Shown piece after piece: positions 26,844 through 36,375 of a DNA stretch of 36,439 bases. The stretch is from Phytomonas francai. Its lineage: Eukaryota > Euglenozoa > Kinetoplastea > Trypanosomatida > Trypanosomatidae. Where the stretch lies: the NCBI GenBank assembly GCA_001766655.1, contig MJCC01000005.1, positions 126,913-163,351 of the forward strand. The letters run 5' to 3'. The notes under the pieces were generated by a model. That model was given only the letters and a program-made list of their open reading frames with translations, searched no databases and was not told the DNA's origin. Every line of letters starts with the position of its first letter. The first letter of the stretch is position 1. The translations under genes were made by a program, and so were the position numbers.

Positions 26844-27539
26844 TGGCTACGATACTAACAAGCGCAACAACGTGCCGAGACCCTTTGGCGGTGCCTAATC
26901 CCCTGAATAGCTCTGCTGGAAGGCAAAAAGTGAAGAAAACTACCAAATGGAAAGTTCCCTTTAAGGTCGATCGTTTTTACTTAACTTTATTGCTCACTCT
27001 TTGCTGTGATCTTACTTTTTGTTTTTCCTATGATTGGGTCAAATCCCACAAAAAGGTAGAGAGGAAAATTAATGCTTAGTTGGGGGATTGTTTTTTTTTT
27101 AATAAAAAAGGAGGGGTTGGGGGCACGAAGGTAAAAATCTGGAGTCTCAAAATGCGACAACAGTTGAAGATAAACCATACATTCTTGGGAGGTGCATCCA
27201 AAAAAAAAAAAAAAAGGGGGGGGGGGGAGAGGGGCAATAAAAGAAGAAGTAAAAACACGGGTTATAGCCGAACGGAGAAAAGGATCACTAAGAAACTTTT
27301 AAAAAAAGCTACGCAAAAAAGCGGGATTAGGTATAATTGAAAATGGTTCCAACCATTAGGTTTATAGAATGCTTGATTTTTACGCATCAACTACTTTTTA
27401 TTCGCGATTCATTCCTATTCGCTCGGGTTTCAACACACCCAGGGTATTCGTACTTTTGACTATCAGTGAATCGCTTTCGGTTTGTGGACAGACTATGAAC
27501 CCAGGATCGCTTCTCAATGACCATTTACCCGAGTGAGTC
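26844..27539. other. Intergenic spacer between the MAP kinase kinase and the giant gene
   Basis: Contains at least two strong pyrimidine tracts on the minus strand (opposite 27102-27121 and 27200-27234), both candidates for splicing of the giant gene. No gene seen; the plus-strand frame reaching 27079 is the antisense of the giant gene's start plus spacer. Confidence 0.55.
27184..27234 (-). promoter_or_regulatory. Long pyrimidine tract upstream of the giant gene
   Basis: On the minus strand a C-rich run of 12 is followed by 16 T, with the next AG at 27184-27185. It resembles a trans-splicing signal. A second tract opposite 27102-27121 is nearer the start, so the site used is open. Confidence 0.4.
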
Positions 27540-28613
27540 CTAGTCCTTGCACGTGGGATCTTGCACATTCGCACTGGCTAGCCGGCTTAACAGGGCCGTC
27601 AACTCCTCCTTCCCCCTTTCCTCGTTGGCCGCGATCCAGGGCATCTGGAGGAGCTCGACCGCCGAAGCCCGCTCCGCGGGGTCGGCTCGCGTGCACCGAT
27701 CGACAAAGTCCTGGGCGGCCTGCGAGCTCCCCGCGCGCCCCTTCACGTCGATGGACTCCGTGGTCGTGATCTCGCGCAGGAGGGCCATAAAACCGAGGCC
27801 GCCGGCGGCAAACGGGTAGGCCCCGAGGAGCATCTGCGCGGTCACGACGCCGACGCTCCAGATATCGCTCGGGGTGCCGTAGCGCTGGCCCTGGATGCGC
27901 TCCGGGCTCATGTAGGTCGTCGTCCCCACGAAGGAGTCCGCGCCGAGGGTCCCGGCGCTCGTCGCGATGCCGAAGTCGGCGAGCTTGACGGCCCCGTCGG
28001 CGGCGAGCAGGACGTTCGCGGGTTTGATATCGCGGTGGATTTGGTAGCGCCCGCGGGCCGGGTTCGTCTCGGTCGGGATGCGCGACTTCCTGTGCAAGAT
28101 CGCGAGCCCGCGCAGGACGCGCGCGATGATGTGCGCGGCGACCGTCTCCGGCAGCGGCCCGGCGCGCGCGAGGAGGTCGTGCAGACTTCCCCGGTCCATG
28201 TACTCCATCACGAGCCGCAGCGTCGCGTTCCGGTAGAAGGCGTTGTAGAGCTCCACCATGTACGGGTTCGACACGTTCGACAGGATGTTCCGCAGCTCCG
28301 CCGCGACCGTCTGGTGGAAGCGGCCCCGCGCGTTCGCCGCGATCACGAGGCGCTTGACCGCGAAGACGGCGCCGTCGGGCGCGGCGTACATGAAAACGTT
28401 CCCCTGCATCCCCTGCCCAAGGCGGCAGACGCGCCGGAGGGTGTCGATGCGCAGGTCCGGCCGCGGGACGCGGAGGTCGGCCTCGCCGATGAACGCAACC
28501 CCGTCCGCGCCCACGCGGAGGTTGCCGACCGTCAGCGCGTCGGAGGGCTCGTCGGTCGGGGTGCGCGGGTAGTGGTTGAACTTGGGGGGAAGCGGCTTCA
28601 GTCTCGGCGGCAT
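27540..28613 (-). CDS. STE7-type MAP kinase kinase (MEK-like)
   Basis: 357 residues from the ATG at 28613 to a TAG. The kinase domain starts near residue 57. It has a glycine loop (LGQGMQGNVF, ~65-74), the ATP-binding Lys in AVKRL (~87), HRDIKPANVLL (~193), DFG (~213-215) and YMSPERIQG (~234) with SPE in place of APE. The block GTTTYMSPERIQGQRYGTPS is diagnostic for MAP kinase kinases. In the activation loop the candidate phosphosites are Thr222 and Ser227 (TLGADS), a T-x4-S spacing instead of the S-x3-S of animal MEKs. About 12 extra residues (PTETNPARGRYQ) lie just before the HRD motif. All catalytic residues are present, so it should be active and phosphorylate a MAP kinase. The whole gene is very GC-rich, unlike its downstream and upstream spacers. 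Confidence 0.93.
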   Translation of the reverse strand: MPPRLKPLPPKFNHYPRTPTDEPSDALTVGNLRVGADGVAFIGEADLRVPRPDLRIDTLRRVCRLGQGMQGNVFMYAAPDGAVFAVKRLVIAANARGRFHQTVAAELRNILSNVSNPYMVELYNAFYRNATLRLVMEYMDRGSLHDLLARAGPLPETVAAHIIARVLRGLAILHRKSRIPTETNPARGRYQIHRDIKPANVLLAADGAVKLADFGIATSAGTLGADSFVGTTTYMSPERIQGQRYGTPSDIWSVGVVTAQMLLGAYPFAAGGLGFMALLREITTTESIDVKGRAGSSQAAQDFVDRCTRADPAERASAVELLQMPWIAANEERGKEELTALLSRLASANVQDPTCKD

Positions 28614-28936
28614 ATCGAAATCGGCGTTCTTTTTGGGGTGATTTGCCTTGTTGCTATTGTCATCTAATACCGTGGGAAGGGTGGGGGGAAAAAAAGATGC
28701 CTGGAAGGAAGCAGTATCGTGGTTATTAAAGAAAATGGCACTACCTCTATTGCATTCAAAAGGGTTTCAAGACTTTACTTTCCTCCCATCAGGATTACTC
28801 CTCCACTACGACGGATTCCAAACGCCAGCTCTGGCAACGTATATCCCTAAAACCCTTCCCAAATCAAAGAAGTAGAAGAACAAAATACAGTGTGGCTTCC
28901 CCTTCGTGTTTGCCGCGACGCCAACCTCCTCCCCGC
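28614..28936. other. Spacer between the mitochondrial repeat protein and the kinase
   Basis: Holds the predicted splice acceptor of the kinase; otherwise nothing recognised. The plus-strand frame at 28648-28875 has no domain and opposes the gene direction. Confidence 0.5.
28664..28697 (-). promoter_or_regulatory. Predicted trans-splice acceptor of the MAP kinase kinase
   Basis: A minus-strand tract of T and C runs (opposite 28672-28697) is followed by its first AG at 28664-28665, leaving a leader of about 50 bases before the ATG at 28613. Confidence 0.55.
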
Positions 28937-31900
28937 CTACTCAACTATTGTTACCAAGGCATCGAGTACTTTACCCGTGGGGCTGGCGGAAATATTAAAA
29001 TACTGCGGATAGGCCTTCACGGCGGTGTACACGCCCCCAAAGTTCTCCTTCAGGCCTTCGATCGCGGGCTTGGAAAGGTGTAATCGTTTAAGAGCGAGGA
29101 TCGTGGCACCACAGACGGGTACGGCCGCGCGCAGCTCCTCCACGCTATCCTCCGCACTCAATGGCGAATGCTGAGGCTTCACAGGAGCTCCAAGTTTCTT
29201 ATTCTGCATCATAACAACCCCATCTTCTTCAAAAACGGTGAAATACTCGTTAGAACGCGATGCGAGATGCGCTCTGGTACCTCTCCCGATAGCCGCCTTT
29301 ATAATAGGTGGTAGCCTTTGCATCATGGTGCTCATTCTGACAGCTCGATCGTAGGGCAGGAGCTGGGCCACCTCATCGTACCAAACTTCCCGATCGAGAA
29401 GCGGGTTGAGAGGATCGAGCAGGATGAGCTGATTGCGGGTGCTAGGGATCTGGCTATCCCCTAAGATGGCTTTGTACTTTCGGCGGGCCTCCTCGCCAAT
29501 GAGGGCGGCCGTGGCGTGGGTGTTGTCGTCAAAGTCTTTCGGCAGTACCACCCGCTGCTGGAAACGAAAGGCTTTTTGGGTCGGAACGATGGGCGCCAAG
29601 ACGCCCTTGGGATCATGCGCGATGACGTGCATCATATCCTCGCTCACCTCAAAGAGCTCGCCGTGCAGGCGCAGAAAGTTGACAAGGCCCTTGTAAACCT
29701 TTCGTATCCCCTGCCGCTGCTCAGGGCTCAGGGCGAGGTAGATTTTTTGCACCCGCACCCAGCGCCATGGAAGAGGCCGCGGATTGTCTTGCGCAGGCAA
29801 ACCTCCTTTTGGATTTCCTTCCCCTCCAGTCGGGACAGATCCGCATCGGAACTTTCGCTGACAGCGCAGGAAAAAATTTTCAGGCACCTCGCGAAGTGAT
29901 GGGGGTGGCGCCAAGAAGCTCGCGACGAACTCTACAAGTTCGGGCATTGGCGTGATTTCATGGTTGAAATTACTCAAGCTGCGAGGCGCTATCGCAGGGG
30001 GAAGGCGTCGGAGATATAACACATCCAGGTTTAACGACGCTACTGGGATATCACTAGGTCCTTGGGGATGGTGCAGATCACCGTTGGTTTTGTCCATTTC
30101 AGCTTCGTCATCGAACAACTTGGTGTGGCGTATTTTTTCAGACAAAAAGGTGTCCTTGTCGTGAAAACCCTCCTCCATCGAATCACTAGAGGATAAATCA
30201 TCATCATCGCTCAGGAGACCCCCTTCTAAGTCTTCGATATCGCCATTTTCACTGAAATCGTCACCAATGCCTTGTGCGAGGTCTTCAACACCAATTAAAT
30301 CGTCCCGAATCGCTTGATGGAATTGCCGTTCTCTTGCCTGCACTTCTTCAGCCGTATAAGATGGAGCGGCTTCGGTATCGCAGACAGCATTATCCATTTC
30401 CATTTTGGTGCCTTCAAAGCACCCTTCTCTTGTCTCTGCATCTTCCTCCTCCACCTCCTCATCAGACTTACTTCCATTTTCCCGAGTACCATTGCCCGCC
30501 GGTCCGCTCGCATTTTCAGTCAAAGAGCCTCTTAAGGGTGTAATAAGGGTATCTTGGAACGAGCGCAAAACAACCTCGCGATCGGCGTACAAAAACAGAG
30601 AGTCCCCCTTCGGATTCATGAGTTGGAAGACTAATGGGTAATCTTGCAGTATTCTCAGGACGTATTCCTGGGAAACGGTGTTGAGAAAATCAAGCTCCGC
30701 CTGCGAGAACCCATTTACCCATTCCACTAGCGGCATCGCCGCGTAGCGCGTCCTTCGTACGGCTTCCAAATCACTTTCTAGGTTCCCCACCGCGGATAGC
30801 ATGCTCGCCTGAGAGGGGTCCGTCTTCGGCGTGGGCACGCGTGGAAGGTGGCTTACCAAAATTTCAAAGATGCGAAGCTCGACAGGTTTCCCTTTGCCAG
30901 CCGTGCTCGCACCTTCCTTGCCAGTGCTGGGAGCTTCTGAGGATTTTGCGAAATCCTCGGTGGCCCGCGTATTCGCAGCGCCTGATTCCGGCATATCCTC
31001 CCCGGTAGGAACGTTCCGACTCATTACACCTCCGGCCCCCGCACGGTACTCGGCATTGTTCTTATAATGCAGACGGTTCCCCTTTTTAAAGTCAGGGTGC
31101 GCGCGCACAAACCACATATCCGTATTAAGTTTCACTACCGATTTTTGATAGGAAGGTTTGGAAAGTTTAAAAAGCATTGGATATCTTGAGAAAATTTTGC
31201 TTATCCACTCCCTACGAGGGTATTTCGACTCGATGCGCATGATTAAGTTGGGTGGGAAGAGGTTGAAAACATGGCGTGGCTCGACAAAAAAGGTTGGTGT
31301 GAGACCAATCAGGGCCTCGGCTACCTCAGAGGGTGTGTACCAGCCCCTTTTTCGGTATAAACAATCGATCTGATCCATTTTGGGGCCGAGCGACGTCACC
31401 ATGGCATCCGGTGGCAACAAAAAATTAGGTTCAACCGAGGCTGTAGTCTTCGTGAAAATGTTTATAAAATGTAAAGAGCGGTCCAAACGCCAATGGATCA
31501 ATTCCTCCTGCGAAATCGGCGGTACCGAGGTGTCAATGGCAAAATTTTTCAATGCACCCTTGATCCATTTGATGTTATCTGAATGACTTTGTCGGTCCTT
31601 CAATTTTATATAGCCATGGTGATACCTCTTCGTGATATTTTGTGGTAAAGTAGGTTTGGGAATCGAGGAAGACATAGATGAGGTGTGTTCCTCCCTTTTA
31701 GATGCCGCGCTTGCACCTGAATTGACTTTGTTGAAGTCTTCTAGAAAGGGCTGAAAGTAATAACAGCTACCACAGGCATCGGGAAAATGTGGTTTGTTTC
31801 TCTTGTTAGAAGGGTCTTGGCTGCATTTTGCTTCAAAGGAAGATGAGGGGGAGGAAGAGGCCCATACGGTAGAGCGTTCCGTTGTGGAGACCTGACGGCC

Positions 31901-31969
31901 AACGCGCAAAAGGCACGTCCTACCATTCACCCCAATAGTAAAGGATTTCAGCGAAAGATGTGCGCGCAT
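28937..31969 (-). CDS. Large probable mitochondrial protein with repeated winged-helix-like units
   Basis: 1010 residues from the ATG at 31969, ending in TAG; an in-frame GTG at 32008 is less likely. The start (MRAHLSLKSFTIGVNGRTCL) is basic and lacks acids, like a mitochondrial presequence. The body repeats a pattern: a helical stretch, then a helix ending in a hydrophobic-Tyr/His-x-x-hydrophobic-Phe turn, then a short strand pair. Clear copies include ISKIFSRYPMLFKLSK (~residue 265), VLRILQDYPLVFQLMNP (~450), FLRLHGELFEVSEDMMHVI (~770), HLASRSNEYFTVFEEDGVVM (~900) and VYTAVKAYPQYFNISAS (~985). Such HP-x-x-F units recall organellar RNA-binding winged helices. An acidic low-complexity region lies at ~500-620. 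In kinetoplastids, large proteins of this style belong to mitochondrial ribosome assembly or RNA-editing complexes, but I cannot place this one. Identity is open; mitochondrial location is likely. Confidence 0.75.
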   Translation of the reverse strand: MRAHLSLKSFTIGVNGRTCLLRVGRQVSTTERSTVWASSSPSSSFEAKCSQDPSNKRNKPHFPDACGSCYYFQPFLEDFNKVNSGASAASKREEHTSSMSSSIPKPTLPQNITKRYHHGYIKLKDRQSHSDNIKWIKGALKNFAIDTSVPPISQEELIHWRLDRSLHFINIFTKTTASVEPNFLLPPDAMVTSLGPKMDQIDCLYRKRGWYTPSEVAEALIGLTPTFFVEPRHVFNLFPPNLIMRIESKYPRREWISKIFSRYPMLFKLSKPSYQKSVVKLNTDMWFVRAHPDFKKGNRLHYKNNAEYRAGAGGVMSRNVPTGEDMPESGAANTRATEDFAKSSEAPSTGKEGASTAGKGKPVELRIFEILVSHLPRVPTPKTDPSQASMLSAVGNLESDLEAVRRTRYAAMPLVEWVNGFSQAELDFLNTVSQEYVLRILQDYPLVFQLMNPKGDSLFLYADREVVLRSFQDTLITPLRGSLTENASGPAGNGTRENGSKSDEEVEEEDAETREGCFEGTKMEMDNAVCDTEAAPSYTAEEVQARERQFHQAIRDDLIGVEDLAQGIGDDFSENGDIEDLEGGLLSDDDDLSSSDSMEEGFHDKDTFLSEKIRHTKLFDDEAEMDKTNGDLHHPQGPSDIPVASLNLDVLYLRRLPPAIAPRSLSNFNHEITPMPELVEFVASFLAPPPSLREVPENFFLRCQRKFRCGSVPTGGEGNPKGGLPAQDNPRPLPWRWVRVQKIYLALSPEQRQGIRKVYKGLVNFLRLHGELFEVSEDMMHVIAHDPKGVLAPIVPTQKAFRFQQRVVLPKDFDDNTHATAALIGEEARRKYKAILGDSQIPSTRNQLILLDPLNPLLDREVWYDEVAQLLPYDRAVRMSTMMQRLPPIIKAAIGRGTRAHLASRSNEYFTVFEEDGVVMMQNKKLGAPVKPQHSPLSAEDSVEELRAAVPVCGATILALKRLHLSKPAIEGLKENFGGVYTAVKAYPQYFNISASPTGKVLDALVTIVE

Positions 31970-32761
31970 TTTCTTTACACTGTATGGTATATGGGGGCTC
32001 TTGTGCACGTAAGGATCCCTTGCGTTGACGTTTTCGCAGGTACTGAACGTCGGATTTCACTGTTACTTGGTAAAGATTCCTTTTTTTTTCCCTCCGTATT
32101 GTGAAAGAGGAGGCGAGGAGAAGGAAGCTTCCTTTTGCAGAACGTAACTGTAAAATCTTAGAGTGTTTTCCGACAGGGAAAAATGGGTGGAAAAAGGATA
32201 GGTAAAGAAGTAGGTAATCACACCTTGCTTATCCTAATTTCATAAAGCGTGAAAGTGGAACAGAAATCTTCAAAATACAGAAGAAAAGGGCCCGCCATTT
32301 TATTCAAATTTAATTTGTATCTTAAAAAAAATGTTGCAAGCCTTTTTATTTTGTATGGTATCCCAAAAAAAAAAAAAGATATTGGAGGTCCGTTTATATA
32401 TAAATACATATATATTATATATGTATGGTCAAGCGTTTAAGAAATAATATCCACAGCCTTTCATGATTCAGATGGTTTTCTTTCTTTAAATCTTGGCCAT
32501 TTGACGGTTCCAAAACAGTTACGTAAGAGTTAAACAATAAGCGCTGATTGCCACAGAATGCTTATATTATTAAGATTTCGAAACGAAAAAGTAATAAGAT
32601 GACGAAGAAATAATAAATGAATAGGCTTCCTCTTCATTTTAAGTGTTCAAATACAGAAATTATCTAATACGACCCCACATGCTTGGAAAAAGGACTCAAT
32701 ATTTCATGGAACCAAGATCCTTTAATCGGTTTTCTTCATTAGCGTTTTCTTTTTTCCACCC
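31970..32761. other. Intergenic spacer between cardiolipin synthase and the mitochondrial repeat protein
   Basis: AT-rich, with A-runs near 32365 and a short TA repeat near 32396-32423. The splice signal of the downstream gene is listed separately. No gene seen. Confidence 0.55.
32092..32127 (-). promoter_or_regulatory. Predicted trans-splice acceptor of the mitochondrial repeat protein
   Basis: The minus strand opposite 32102-32127 is an unbroken C/T-rich tract, with the first AG at 32092-32093. A leader of about 120 bases would precede the ATG at 31969. Confidence 0.5.
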
Positions 32762-35041
32762 CTATTTCCTGGTCTTGCCCTTTGGGCTGCACAAAGAAGC
32801 CTCAAGATCGCCGTTTCGAAACGAAAAAAATGCAATGCGTTGCAAGAGGTGAACTAAATTGTAGAAAAAGAAGGATGTAAAACGCAGCCACCACGAGCGT
32901 TTTTGGTAATCTTCCAGTTTCACCTCCTTGCTCAGTGCCAAATCCTCGAGAAAATGAGCCTCCATCTCACGCGCCATCTTGGCGTCAAGGTGGCATACGC
33001 ACACCTCCAGGTTCTTATCGCTCATGACATCCCAATTGTAGCTTCCGATCGAGGACCACACACTGTCCGCCACGACGGTCTTGGCGTGCATGATTTGGCT
33101 TCCTTTGTATTCGTAGATCCGCACACCGCCCCGGAGGAGTCGCTCCGTGACGTACTGCGACGCATGCCACATAAACCACGGATCGGTGGTCCGATTGCTG
33201 CCGGCCAAGATGCGCACATCGACCCCACGCCCGGCCGCGTGAAGAAGGGCGCGGAAAAGCTTTCGCGTCGGCAGATAATACGGGGTGTTGATCCAGACGC
33301 GCCGGTGGCACTTCCGCAGGATCTGCCAATACGCATACTGGATGGAATAGTCGTGGTAGCGTGGATTACACGACAGCACTTGAGTTCTCGCAGGGCGACG
33401 GGAGCTGTAATCCTCGGCCTCCGGAACGGGGTCGGTGTCCGCGATTGGGATGTCGAGCAGCATGTTCGTCCAGGTTCGTTTTTTGGCCATATTGGTCGCT
33501 TTTCGCAGCGCCAGCATACGCTCCTTGGCGATTCTTCGCTGCATGGCAACAGACTGGGCGCATTTCACACCATGCACACAGTTGTGATCCTCCACTGCTT
33601 TGGTCTCGGATAGGCGATCGGTCGCATGATTCGAATTTTCAACAGGAGGCCTCTCAGAGGTAGACTGCAACAATGGAGAGACTTCGGATGCAATGCCACT
33701 TCTCGGGCGCGCATCCCCGACAGCATTCAGCTGTGCCTCCCCCGCCTGGCTATTATTGGCTAAACCCCTCACCTTGTCTTTAGTGTCCTGCACTCCTTCG
33801 CTGCCCTCGGAGCTTTGCGGGGATCTGAGCGTCGTTGGGTCAGGCATTCGATTCAGGAGAGTCGACATTCGCTTGTTATACCACGTGACCCATTTGCTGA
33901 TTTTCTCCCACTGCCTTTCCCATCGAATACGTCGCAGCATGCGTTCGGTAGTTTGCTCAGCTTTGTAGACCTGCTGACGAAAGTATATCCCGCCTCTCTC
34001 GGTCACCTTGCGCGTTCCATCCTGGATAGGCCGCAGAATGCCCGTCTCCACGGCATTTTTACCGACCTCAAGACGTCGATTGAACTTGTTCGAGGCGATT
34101 TGGCGCCACCGTGCCCAGCCGTACTTCCACGTCTGGGGCGCCTTCGTGTCGTCGTAAACCTCACGGAGATGGGCGACGGCGGGGCCCGAAACCGCACAGT
34201 GGATATCGCGAAACCGGTTGTTCCCCCCCAGCCGTTGACTGCAGTAGTCATTCCCGATGTTGAGGCCGCCGCAAAAGCCAATTATGCCATCCACCAGGAG
34301 GATCTTGCGGTGGTTGCGCAGCCCGGGGCTCTTTCGCCAGTCCAGGCCCTTCATAAAATACTGGAGCGCGCTAGGAAAGAAGGGGCGATAGGCGATGACG
34401 GTGCCGCCGCAGCTCCTGAGGGGCTCCGTGAGCCGCGTCCGGCCGGAGATGTTGCCGCCGCTGTCGTAGAGGAGCTCGACGGCGCAGCCGCGGCGGCGGG
34501 CGGCGACCATCCTGCGCAGGGTCGCGCCCCCGACGGCGTCGTCCTTGCAGATGTACGTCTGCCAGACAACCTCGCGGGCGGCGCCGTCGACGGCGGCCCA
34601 CATCCGCGCGAAGGCCGCGTCGCCGTCGCGGAGGGGGGCCACCGCGCTGCCGGACGAGACCCGCCCGAGCACCCCCAGCGCCCCCTGCAGGTCATCCCAG
34701 CGGTCGTGGAAGGGGGTGCCGCTCGCGTACGGCCGCGGCCGCCGCCCACCCCGCCAGAGCCCCGCCGCCCGCGCGACCGTCGTCTGCACCCGCCCGAGGC
34801 CGCCCTTCCCCGCGAGAGCGCGCCGCGCCCCCGGCCTGCCGGACAAGGGCAGAAGATACCGCGAGAGACTCGACGCGCTCGCGAAGACCATCGGGGGGAC
34901 CCCGGGACGAGGAGAGAGGGCCGCAAGCCCGTCCGGCGCCCCCTCCCCGACCCATTTCGTACCCGGGCCCTTCAGCTTCTCTAACCCGAGCCTCTGGATC
35001 AGGACGCGAAACTTGGCAATACTCGACTGGGCATTCGACAT
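32762..35041 (-). CDS. CLS: Cardiolipin synthase, bacterial (phospholipase D) type
   Basis: 759 residues from the ATG at 35041 to a TAG. Two HKD catalytic motifs of the phospholipase D superfamily are intact: HRKILLVD (residues ~244-251) followed by GGLNIGNDY, and HAKTVVAD (~652-659) followed by SSIGSYNWD. The flanking blocks (QTYICKDDAVG, ELLYDSGG, NTPYYLPTRKLFRALLHAAG, GVRIYEYKG) match bacterial cardiolipin synthases. Trypanosoma brucei is known to make cardiolipin with this bacterial-type enzyme in the mitochondrial inner membrane. The reaction joins two phosphatidyl-containing lipids into cardiolipin. The ~110-residue Arg-rich N-terminus may serve targeting. Two unusual points: a ~220-residue polar insert (about 325-545) between the two catalytic halves, and a hydrophobic, aromatic segment near 716-740 that could anchor the C-terminus in a membrane. 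Confidence 0.93.
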   Translation of the reverse strand: MSNAQSSIAKFRVLIQRLGLEKLKGPGTKWVGEGAPDGLAALSPRPGVPPMVFASASSLSRYLLPLSGRPGARRALAGKGGLGRVQTTVARAAGLWRGGRRPRPYASGTPFHDRWDDLQGALGVLGRVSSGSAVAPLRDGDAAFARMWAAVDGAAREVVWQTYICKDDAVGGATLRRMVAARRRGCAVELLYDSGGNISGRTRLTEPLRSCGGTVIAYRPFFPSALQYFMKGLDWRKSPGLRNHRKILLVDGIIGFCGGLNIGNDYCSQRLGGNNRFRDIHCAVSGPAVAHLREVYDDTKAPQTWKYGWARWRQIASNKFNRRLEVGKNAVETGILRPIQDGTRKVTERGGIYFRQQVYKAEQTTERMLRRIRWERQWEKISKWVTWYNKRMSTLLNRMPDPTTLRSPQSSEGSEGVQDTKDKVRGLANNSQAGEAQLNAVGDARPRSGIASEVSPLLQSTSERPPVENSNHATDRLSETKAVEDHNCVHGVKCAQSVAMQRRIAKERMLALRKATNMAKKRTWTNMLLDIPIADTDPVPEAEDYSSRRPARTQVLSCNPRYHDYSIQYAYWQILRKCHRRVWINTPYYLPTRKLFRALLHAAGRGVDVRILAGSNRTTDPWFMWHASQYVTERLLRGGVRIYEYKGSQIMHAKTVVADSVWSSIGSYNWDVMSDKNLEVCVCHLDAKMAREMEAHFLEDLALSKEVKLEDYQKRSWWLRFTSFFFYNLVHLLQRIAFFSFRNGDLEASLCSPKGKTRK

Positions 35042-35369
35042 GAACGGGTAACACCACGAATTGGATTACTATTATACTAAGAAACCGCTGTATATAGATC
35101 GATATACTTTTTCGTTTTGGTTAAAGTTAAAAATAGTCTAAATTGCGATTCAACGCACGCCTATGCATGTGCAAGTACCGTTTTTACTCAAGTGGAGGAA
35201 ATGGTGTCATTTTTGGGTGTCATTGCTACTCATACCTGTTGAGAACACATTGAAAAATAGGGATAGGGCGAAGATGCTTCGCGAGATTATGTTTTGTGGA
35301 GAATTGAACCAACCAGCAAACGCGTACAACATGCTTGTAGAGACCAACAAGCCTCGCCTTCCGAATTAA
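35042..35369. other. Spacer between the four-helix membrane protein and cardiolipin synthase
   Basis: AT-rich. A minus-strand pyrimidine stretch opposite about 35190-35201 with AG at 35187-35188 could serve cardiolipin synthase. The plus-strand frame at 35163-35369 has no domain and opposes all other genes. Confidence 0.5.
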
Positions 35370-36284
35370 CTACATATCTCGATACTGCTTGGTTCGAAAC
35401 TTTCGCTTGATCAAGGTGCCATCTTCGATCTCGAGTGCTTTTCGAGTACGACGCTCGGCTTCTTCGAGTTTCTGACGTTCTTTGAGCATATCGTCCTCTT
35501 CTGTTTGCGGGGACCACTTCAGAGGCCACCAGTCGGGGAAATTGACCCAATCGTACACCTCGGGCGACATGTGGTGAATAAACGTGTAGGCATCCAGCCG
35601 TGTATCCTCATCACTCCGAGACAGCAGCAGCGCCTCCCGCCGGAGCTTGCTGGACTCCTCGAGGGGCCTGTTGTCGAAGAGGTAGGAGCGGTACATCGGC
35701 TGGAGCTCGGGGGATAACTTGTGCACCGGGATCTGGTGAAGCTGCTGCTCGGAAAGGAAGAGGTTCATGCGTCTTCGGTGGTAGTACGTCATCCCATAGC
35801 ACCCGACCGCGTACAGGACGCCGAGAAGGGAACCCGCGAAGACCCCCTGCGCGATCGACCCCATCTGCGAGACGGTCATCATCAGGACGGCGCCGCTGGC
35901 GGCCGAGATGATCGGGTAGTAGAGCGCGTCCTGGTAGTTATTTCGCATCACCAGGACGTGGTGGAAGGCGGCGGTGAGGAAGCCGACGGCCGCGAAGGAG
36001 GAGGTGTATCGCCACATCACCCGATAGCGCCCGACGTAGCGCCCCTCCACGCGGGACTGGCGGAAGCCGACGAGGAACCCGATGATCGCGCCGTACGTCG
36101 TCGTCGGGACGACGTTCTGGACCATCCCCCGTCTCCAGCGCCACTGCAGGTAGTTTTCGATCTCGACGGCGTACGGATTCGGCGGGAGGTCGCCACGGAT
36201 GGTGTCGTAAATACACTGCTCCGTCGGATCGGGCGTGGTTTGAAACCGATCATCGTTTCCAGTCCGAAAGGGCCATAATGACAT
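35370..36284 (-). CDS. Four-helix mitochondrial-type membrane protein (Tim17/NDUFA11-like, tentative)
   Basis: 304 residues from the ATG at 36284 (MSLWPFRTG), ending in TAG. An ATG further upstream at 36401 is unlikely because the predicted splice acceptor AG (36376-36377) lies downstream of it. Residues ~55-180 contain four hydrophobic, Gly/Ala-rich segments separated by short basic loops (TTTYGAIIGFLVGFRQSR; YTSSFAAVGFLTAAFHHV; YYPIISAASGAVLMM; GVFAGSLLGVLYAVGCYG). This resembles the Tim17/Tim22/Tim23 and NDUFA11 superfamily of mitochondrial inner-membrane proteins. The remaining ~120 residues are hydrophilic and charged, ending in a basic tail. No presequence is evident, as is normal for that superfamily. 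It could be a respiratory complex I accessory subunit or a translocase component; the assignment rests on topology, not on a signature. Confidence 0.6.
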   Translation of the reverse strand: MSLWPFRTGNDDRFQTTPDPTEQCIYDTIRGDLPPNPYAVEIENYLQWRWRRGMVQNVVPTTTYGAIIGFLVGFRQSRVEGRYVGRYRVMWRYTSSFAAVGFLTAAFHHVLVMRNNYQDALYYPIISAASGAVLMMTVSQMGSIAQGVFAGSLLGVLYAVGCYGMTYYHRRRMNLFLSEQQLHQIPVHKLSPELQPMYRSYLFDNRPLEESSKLRREALLLSRSDEDTRLDAYTFIHHMSPEVYDWVNFPDWWPLKWSPQTEEDDMLKERQKLEEAERRTRKALEIEDGTLIKRKFRTKQYRDM

Positions 36285-36375
36285 TCTAATTATTAGTATT
36301 ATTATTTTCCGCACCCTTTGACCACAACGAATCAACTTTGTCTGTGACTTTCCAAAGGGGTAGAAACTTTGTTCC

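Noticed and set aside
33815..34984. Plus-strand frame of 389 codons opposite cardiolipin synthase
   Set aside because: Shadow frame over a gene with intact catalytic motifs.
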